This document shows, piece by piece, positions 59,856-64,000 of a DNA stretch of 64,000 nt. This stretch comes from Pelagibacteraceae bacterium AG-325-E13 (lineage in GTDB: Bacteria; Pseudomonadota; Alphaproteobacteria; Pelagibacterales; Pelagibacteraceae). The notes under the pieces were generated by a model. The model was not told where the DNA came from. It ran no database searches and saw only the letters and a list, made by a program, of their open reading frames with translations. How positions within the stretch are numbered: position 1 is the stretch's first letter; each line of letters begins with the position of its first letter. The DNA lies in NCBI GenBank assembly GCA_003282965.1, contig QBYF01000002.1, forward strand, positions 58,015-122,014. The letters are read 5' to 3'. Position numbers and translations under genes: made by a program.

Positions 59856-60899
59856 TTAACAACTTTTAAAAGACTTAGACATATTTCTAATTAAGTCAAA
59901 ATATAAAGTTTTTCCTGGAGATAAAGTGGCTCCTAAAGGATCTAAAACACCAGTTTTAATATTCATATCTTTTGCAACTGCATTGATTATGTCAGGGTTA
60001 AATTGAGGTTCAGAAAACACACAACTTACTTTGTCATGTTCAATTATTTCTCTGATTTCAGATAATTGCTCTGCACCAGGTAATACATCTGTATTTACTG
60101 TAAAAGCTCCTAGAACGTTTACATCAAATCTTTTTTCGAAATATTGATAGGCATCATGGAAAACAATCGATTTAAAATCTTTATTTAAATCAGATTTTAC
60201 TTTTTTTGTAAGTTTATCTAAATCTTTGAGTGCTTTTTTTAAATTAGCTTTATATGTAGATGCATTTTTTTGATCATTTTCTATTAAATGCTCTGCCATT
60301 TCTTTTAAAATCACTTTTGCGTTCATTGGATCTAGCCAAATGTGTGGATCATGTTCACCGTGGGCATGCTCATGGTGATCATCGTGTTTATCTTCTTTAT
60401 GACCATGCTCTTTATGTTCGCCTTCTTTATGTTCATCATGACCATGATCATCGTGTTTATCTTCTTTGTGACCATGTTCTTTATGTTCATCTTCTTTATG
60501 TTCGTCATGTCCATGATCATCATGTCCTTCAAATATGTTTCTTTCTCTAAATTCTAATTTATTTAATCCTTTAATTTCCATTAACTCTATTTTTTCAGCT
60601 TTTTTTGCTATTGAATTTAATGGTTTTTCTAAAAAACTTTCTAAGTCTTCGCCAATCCAAAAGATTAAATCAGCATTTTGTAACATTTTAGCGTGAGACG
60701 GTTTCATTGCAAATCCGTGTGGTGAAGCATATCCATCTACTATTAAATCTGGTTTACCTACCCCATCCATCAAATAACTTGCTAATGAGTGTATAGGTTT
60801 TATTGATGCAACTACTTTGATATCAGCTTTTGCTGGTGAGAAAATAATAAATAGAGATAATATTGATAATATAAATGGTAATTTTCTAATGTTTTTCAT
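59856..60899 (-). CDS. znuA: Zinc ABC transporter substrate-binding protein with His-rich loop
   Basis: Signal peptide; VASIKPIHSLASYLMDGVG; GHDEHKE-rich loop; HDPHIWLDPMNAKVIL; FHDAYQYFEKRF. Confidence 0.95.
   Translation of the reverse strand: MKNIRKLPFILSILSLFIIFSPAKADIKVVASIKPIHSLASYLMDGVGKPDLIVDGYASPHGFAMKPSHAKMLQNADLIFWIGEDLESFLEKPLNSIAKKAEKIELMEIKGLNKLEFRERNIFEGHDDHGHDEHKEDEHKEHGHKEDKHDDHGHDEHKEGEHKEHGHKEDKHDDHHEHAHGEHDPHIWLDPMNAKVILKEMAEHLIENDQKNASTYKANLKKALKDLDKLTKKVKSDLNKDFKSIVFHDAYQYFEKRFDVNVLGAFTVNTDVLPGAEQLSEIREIIEHDKVSCVFSEPQFNPDIINAVAKDMNIKTGVLDPLGATLSPGKTLYFDLIRNMSKSFKSC
60377..60530. repeat. 69-bp tandem repeat (about 2.2 copies) encoding the ZnuA His-rich loop
   Basis: Copies start at 60377, 60446 and partial at 60515 (GATCATCGTGTTTATCTTCTTT.GACCATG.TCTTTATGTTC...). 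Confidence 0.85.
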
Positions 60900-60919
60900 A
60901 ATAATAGTATGTTAGGGTT

Positions 60920-60950
60920 GTTATAATATAACAGTATGTAATAATATAAC
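60920..60950. promoter_or_regulatory. Tandem Zur operators in the znuA / znuCB-zur divergent promoter
   Basis: GTTATAATATAAC (60920-60932) and GTAATAATATAAC (60938-60950), 18 bp apart; match core GTTATANTATAAC. Confidence 0.78.
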
Positions 60951-60971
60951 GTTTTAAAGTCAAGAGATAAA

Positions 60972-61718
60972 ATGAGCTTAAATCAAAATATTTTAGTAAA
61001 ATTAAAACAAGCAGGTTTTCGTATAAACGACAAATGGCTAGTTAAAGGAGTGTCGCTGCAAATTGAAAAAGGTAAAATAGTTACTCTTATTGGCCCGAAT
61101 GGCTCTGGAAAAAGTACAACCGCTAAAATTGCTTTAGGAATTTATAAAAAGATTGATGGAGAAGTTGAAAAATTTACAAATAAAATTGGATATGTTCCTC
61201 AAAAAATTTCAATTGATTGGACGCTGCCACTTAGAGTGAATGATTTCATGGTGCTGACTGAAAATCTTAAAGAAGAAGCTATTAACGAAGCTTTATCATT
61301 AACAGGCGTTATACATCTGAAAGATAAAAATTTGGGTGACTTATCAGGCGGGGAATTCCAAAGAGTATTGCTTGCAAGAGCTATTTCAAAAAAACCAGAT
61401 CTATTAGTGCTTGATGAACCAGTTCAGGGGGTAGATTTTACTGGTGAGATTGCTTTATACGAACTTATAAAGAAAATTTCTGAAGAACTGAATTGTGGAA
61501 TCCTATTAATTTCTCACGACTTACATACTGTAATGAGCGCTACAGACCATGTTGTCTGTTTAAACGGCCATGTTTGTTGCTCAGGATCTCCAATTGATGT
61601 TGCAAAAAACAATGAATATAAAGCTTTATTTGGGGAACAAGCCTCTCAAATATTAACAAGATACAAACATAGTCATGATCATATTCATACAAATGAAGGT
61701 GAAATAAAAAAAAATTAA
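60972..61718 (+). CDS. znuC: Zinc ABC transporter ATP-binding protein
   Basis: LIGPNGSGKSTTAKIALG; LSGGEFQRVLLARAI; DLLVLDEPVQGVD. Confidence 0.93.
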   Translation: MSLNQNILVKLKQAGFRINDKWLVKGVSLQIEKGKIVTLIGPNGSGKSTTAKIALGIYKKIDGEVEKFTNKIGYVPQKISIDWTLPLRVNDFMVLTENLKEEAINEALSLTGVIHLKDKNLGDLSGGEFQRVLLARAISKKPDLLVLDEPVQGVDFTGEIALYELIKKISEELNCGILLISHDLHTVMSATDHVVCLNGHVCCSGSPIDVAKNNEYKALFGEQASQILTRYKHSHDHIHTNEGEIKKN

Positions 61719-62522
61719 ATGTTAGATGATTTTTTTATAAGAGCTTTAGTAGCTGGACTTGGTATCGCAATTGTAACAGGGCCCCTTGGATGCTTTGTAA
61801 TATGGAGGCGATTGTCGTATTTTGGTGATACTCTAGCCCACTCAGCTTTACTTGGAGTTACACTTGCTTATACTTTGGAATTTAACATTGCTTTTTCAGT
61901 ATTCATAGTTTCATCTTTAATTGCATTAATTCTAATAGATCTTCAAAAAAGAACCAATCTACCAGGTGATGCTTTATTAGGACTCTTGGCTCATTCTTCT
62001 TTAGCAGTTGGACTGGTTGTTATTGGGTTTTTAACATCCATAAGGTTTGATATTATGGGATTATTATTTGGTGATATATTAGCAGTAACAGTTGATGATT
62101 TATTGATTATATGGATAGGAGGGCCATTAATATTATTTATTCTTAAATTGATTTGGAAATCTTTATTTGCATCAACAGTAAACTACGAATTAGCCGAGGC
62201 AGAAGGTTTAAATCCTGATAGAGCTAAAGCTATATTCACAATTTTAATGGCTGGAATCATAGCCATTTCAATAAAAATGGTTGGATTATTATTAATTACA
62301 GGAATGTTAATTATACCGGCTGCAATGGCTAGAAATATTTCTACAAGCCCTCAGAGAATGGTAATTTATTCAATACTTGGAGGTTTGTTATCTGTCCTTT
62401 TAGGTTTATTTACCTCGTTAGAGTTTAATACATCCTCTGGTCCGTCGATTATAGCGGCTGCGTTATTTTTATTTATACTTTCATTACTAAACATTAAACA
62501 ATCGATTAAATTGAAAAATTAA
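61719..62522 (+). CDS. znuB: Zinc ABC transporter permease
   Basis: ABC-3 family: GPLGCFVIWRRLSYFGDTLAHSALLGV. Confidence 0.94.
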   Translation: MLDDFFIRALVAGLGIAIVTGPLGCFVIWRRLSYFGDTLAHSALLGVTLAYTLEFNIAFSVFIVSSLIALILIDLQKRTNLPGDALLGLLAHSSLAVGLVVIGFLTSIRFDIMGLLFGDILAVTVDDLLIIWIGGPLILFILKLIWKSLFASTVNYELAEAEGLNPDRAKAIFTILMAGIIAISIKMVGLLLITGMLIIPAAMARNISTSPQRMVIYSILGGLLSVLLGLFTSLEFNTSSGPSIIAAALFLFILSLLNIKQSIKLKN

Positions 62523-62537
62523 TTAAGAATCAGTACA

Positions 62538-62945
62538 ATGATTAAAATGAACAAAGAAAGAAGTCTTTCAAAAAATCAGCAAATTATTTTAGATTTAATT
62601 GATAAATCTTCAGAGCCTTTAAAAGCATATACAATACTTTTTAATGTTCAGAAGAAAGGCATTAAAGCTCCACCACAAGTTTATCGAGCATTAGATAAAT
62701 TAGTTGAGATAGGAAAAATTCATAAGATTGAAAGCAAAAATGCATTTGTTGCTTGTAAAAATTCTAATTGTGAAATTTCTAAAGCTACTGCTTTTTCAAT
62801 ATGTGAAAGCTGTGAAGAAGTAGATGAAGTAAGCGATACAAAACTTTCAAAATTTTTATCAAAATTTAATGATAAAAAAGGCATGACTTTTAAAAGATTT
62901 AATTTAGAATTTTTTGGTTTATGCAAAAGGTGTAAAATCAAGTAA
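62538..62945 (+). CDS. zur: Fur family zinc-responsive repressor
   Basis: KAYTILFNVQKKGIKAPPQVYRALDKLVEIGKIHKIES; CESCEEVDEV, CKRC; follows znuCB. Confidence 0.9.
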   Translation: MIKMNKERSLSKNQQIILDLIDKSSEPLKAYTILFNVQKKGIKAPPQVYRALDKLVEIGKIHKIESKNAFVACKNSNCEISKATAFSICESCEEVDEVSDTKLSKFLSKFNDKKGMTFKRFNLEFFGLCKRCKIK

Positions 62946-62998
62946 AATAACAATTTAATTAGTCTTATCTTGAAGGAATATTGAAGTATATTAAGATA

Positions 62999-63748
62999 AT
63001 GACTTTGTCTATTAAACACCTCGATAGTAAATTTAAAAATAAGAATAAACCTAAAGTTGGCCTCATTGCTCTTTCAACTGATCAAACTATTGAGAGTGAT
63101 TTTAATAAAATTTGTAATAATTTACCTTTAAATATATTTATTAATCGTATTCACAATCAAAATCCACTTACAAAAGAAAACTTACTTAAGATGCAGGATG
63201 ACCTTGAGTCTGTAACCCATAAAATATTACCTAATGAAAAGATTAACACAATTGCTTATGGATGCACTTCAGGAACAATTGCAATAGGTGAGGATAAGGT
63301 TAAAGAACTGATATTACTGGGAAAAAAAGATTGTTATGTCACCACACCGGTAACTTCTGCAATTAAAGCATTTAAACAAATGAATGTTAAAAAAATAGCT
63401 TTATTTACTCCTTATCCAGACAAAGTAAACAAAACAATCTTAGAATATTTTATAAAAAAGAATATCGATGTCACGTCATTTACAAGTTTAAATTTAAATT
63501 TAGACTCCGAATTTGCTAATGTAGATCCAAATTATATTTTAGAAATTTCATCTCAATTAGAAATGGAAAACGCGGATGCTTTGTTTATTTCTTGCACAGC
63601 CTTACCAGTATTAAATATTCTTGATGAGTTGGAAAATAAATTAAAAAAACCTGTATTATCAAGCAATCAAACTTTAATTTGGGATACGATTAGATCAATA
63701 GGATATAAATCTCCAATAAAAGGTTACGGAAAACTTCTAGAGAAATAA
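62999..63748 (+). CDS. Asp/Glu racemase superfamily (maleate isomerase/EutA-like)
   Basis: ORF 62981-63748 with likely start at MTLSIKHL; YGCTSGTIAIG, VTTPVTSAIKAF, ALFISCTALP. Confidence 0.75.
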   Translation: MTLSIKHLDSKFKNKNKPKVGLIALSTDQTIESDFNKICNNLPLNIFINRIHNQNPLTKENLLKMQDDLESVTHKILPNEKINTIAYGCTSGTIAIGEDKVKELILLGKKDCYVTTPVTSAIKAFKQMNVKKIALFTPYPDKVNKTILEYFIKKNIDVTSFTSLNLNLDSEFANVDPNYILEISSQLEMENADALFISCTALPVLNILDELENKLKKPVLSSNQTLIWDTIRSIGYKSPIKGYGKLLEK

Positions 63749-64000
63749 ATGCTTTTTGAAAAACAAGAATACAAAGAACGTTTAAAAAAAGTAAAGATTG
63801 ATATGCAAAAAAAAGGCATTGATCTGCTTGTATCTCATGATCCTGCAAACATGAACTATCTTACTGGTTATGATGCCTGGTCTTTTTATTATGCTCAATG
63901 CGTTCTAGTTCATGTAAATGAGGATGAACCTATTTGTTTTGTAAGAGCGCAAGATGGAGGAGGCGCATACATTAAAACTTATCTTAAAAATGAAAATATT
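63749..64000 (+). CDS. M24 family peptidase-like protein, 3' truncated by window; candidate ectoine hydrolase (DoeA/EutD-like)
   Basis: MLFEKQEYKERLKKVKIDMQKKGIDLLVSHDPANMNYLTGYDAWSFYYAQCVLV; adjacent to EutA-like gene. Confidence 0.7.
   Translation, partial: MLFEKQEYKERLKKVKIDMQKKGIDLLVSHDPANMNYLTGYDAWSFYYAQCVLVHVNEDEPICFVRAQDGGGAYIKTYLKNENI

Noticed and set aside
60377-60530. Repeat considered as CRISPR
   Set aside because: Contiguous in-frame coding repeat without spacers
60260-60557. Plus/minus ORFs rich in His, Met or Phe over the znuA repeat (60260-60550, 60332-60532, 60342-60557)
   Set aside because: Alternate-frame translations of the 69-bp tandem repeat in znuA

Overview
AT-rich, tightly packed 64 kb window. 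Gene content and protein style suggest a streamlined marine alphaproteobacterium of the SAR11/Pelagibacterales type (inference; no 16S or marker search was possible). The most notable content is a roughly 32 kb organosulfonate catabolic region at 1-32298. It carries AprA (5' truncated), a TSUP/TauE-type exporter, SuyAB-like sulfolactate sulfo-lyase, Xsc, an SDR, a GMC flavoprotein, a TRAP transporter, an HpsN-like HisD-family dehydrogenase, a Zn-alcohol dehydrogenase, a Pta-like phosphotransacetylase, a ComC-like LDH2 dehydrogenase, TauABC with an enlarged TauC, Tpa and alanine dehydrogenase. Together these could route DHPS/sulfolactate, isethionate and taurine to pyruvate or acetyl-CoA plus sulfite. 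Embedded in it are an uncharacterised small-protein cluster, two GT17 paralogs and a C-type-lectin autotransporter. The rest holds a surface-glycan island around a tRNA-Met, an MTA salvage/polyamine cluster with a fused SpeD-SpeE, housekeeping genes (rpoZ, dus, nrdAB), a znu/zur locus with tandem operators, and the start of an ectoine-degradation-like pair. Two homopolymer frameshifts, two intra-operon terminators after substrate-binding-protein genes, and a strong pattern of convergent genes with overlapping or abutting stop codons were read directly from the sequence. No CRISPR array, IS element or prophage was seen.
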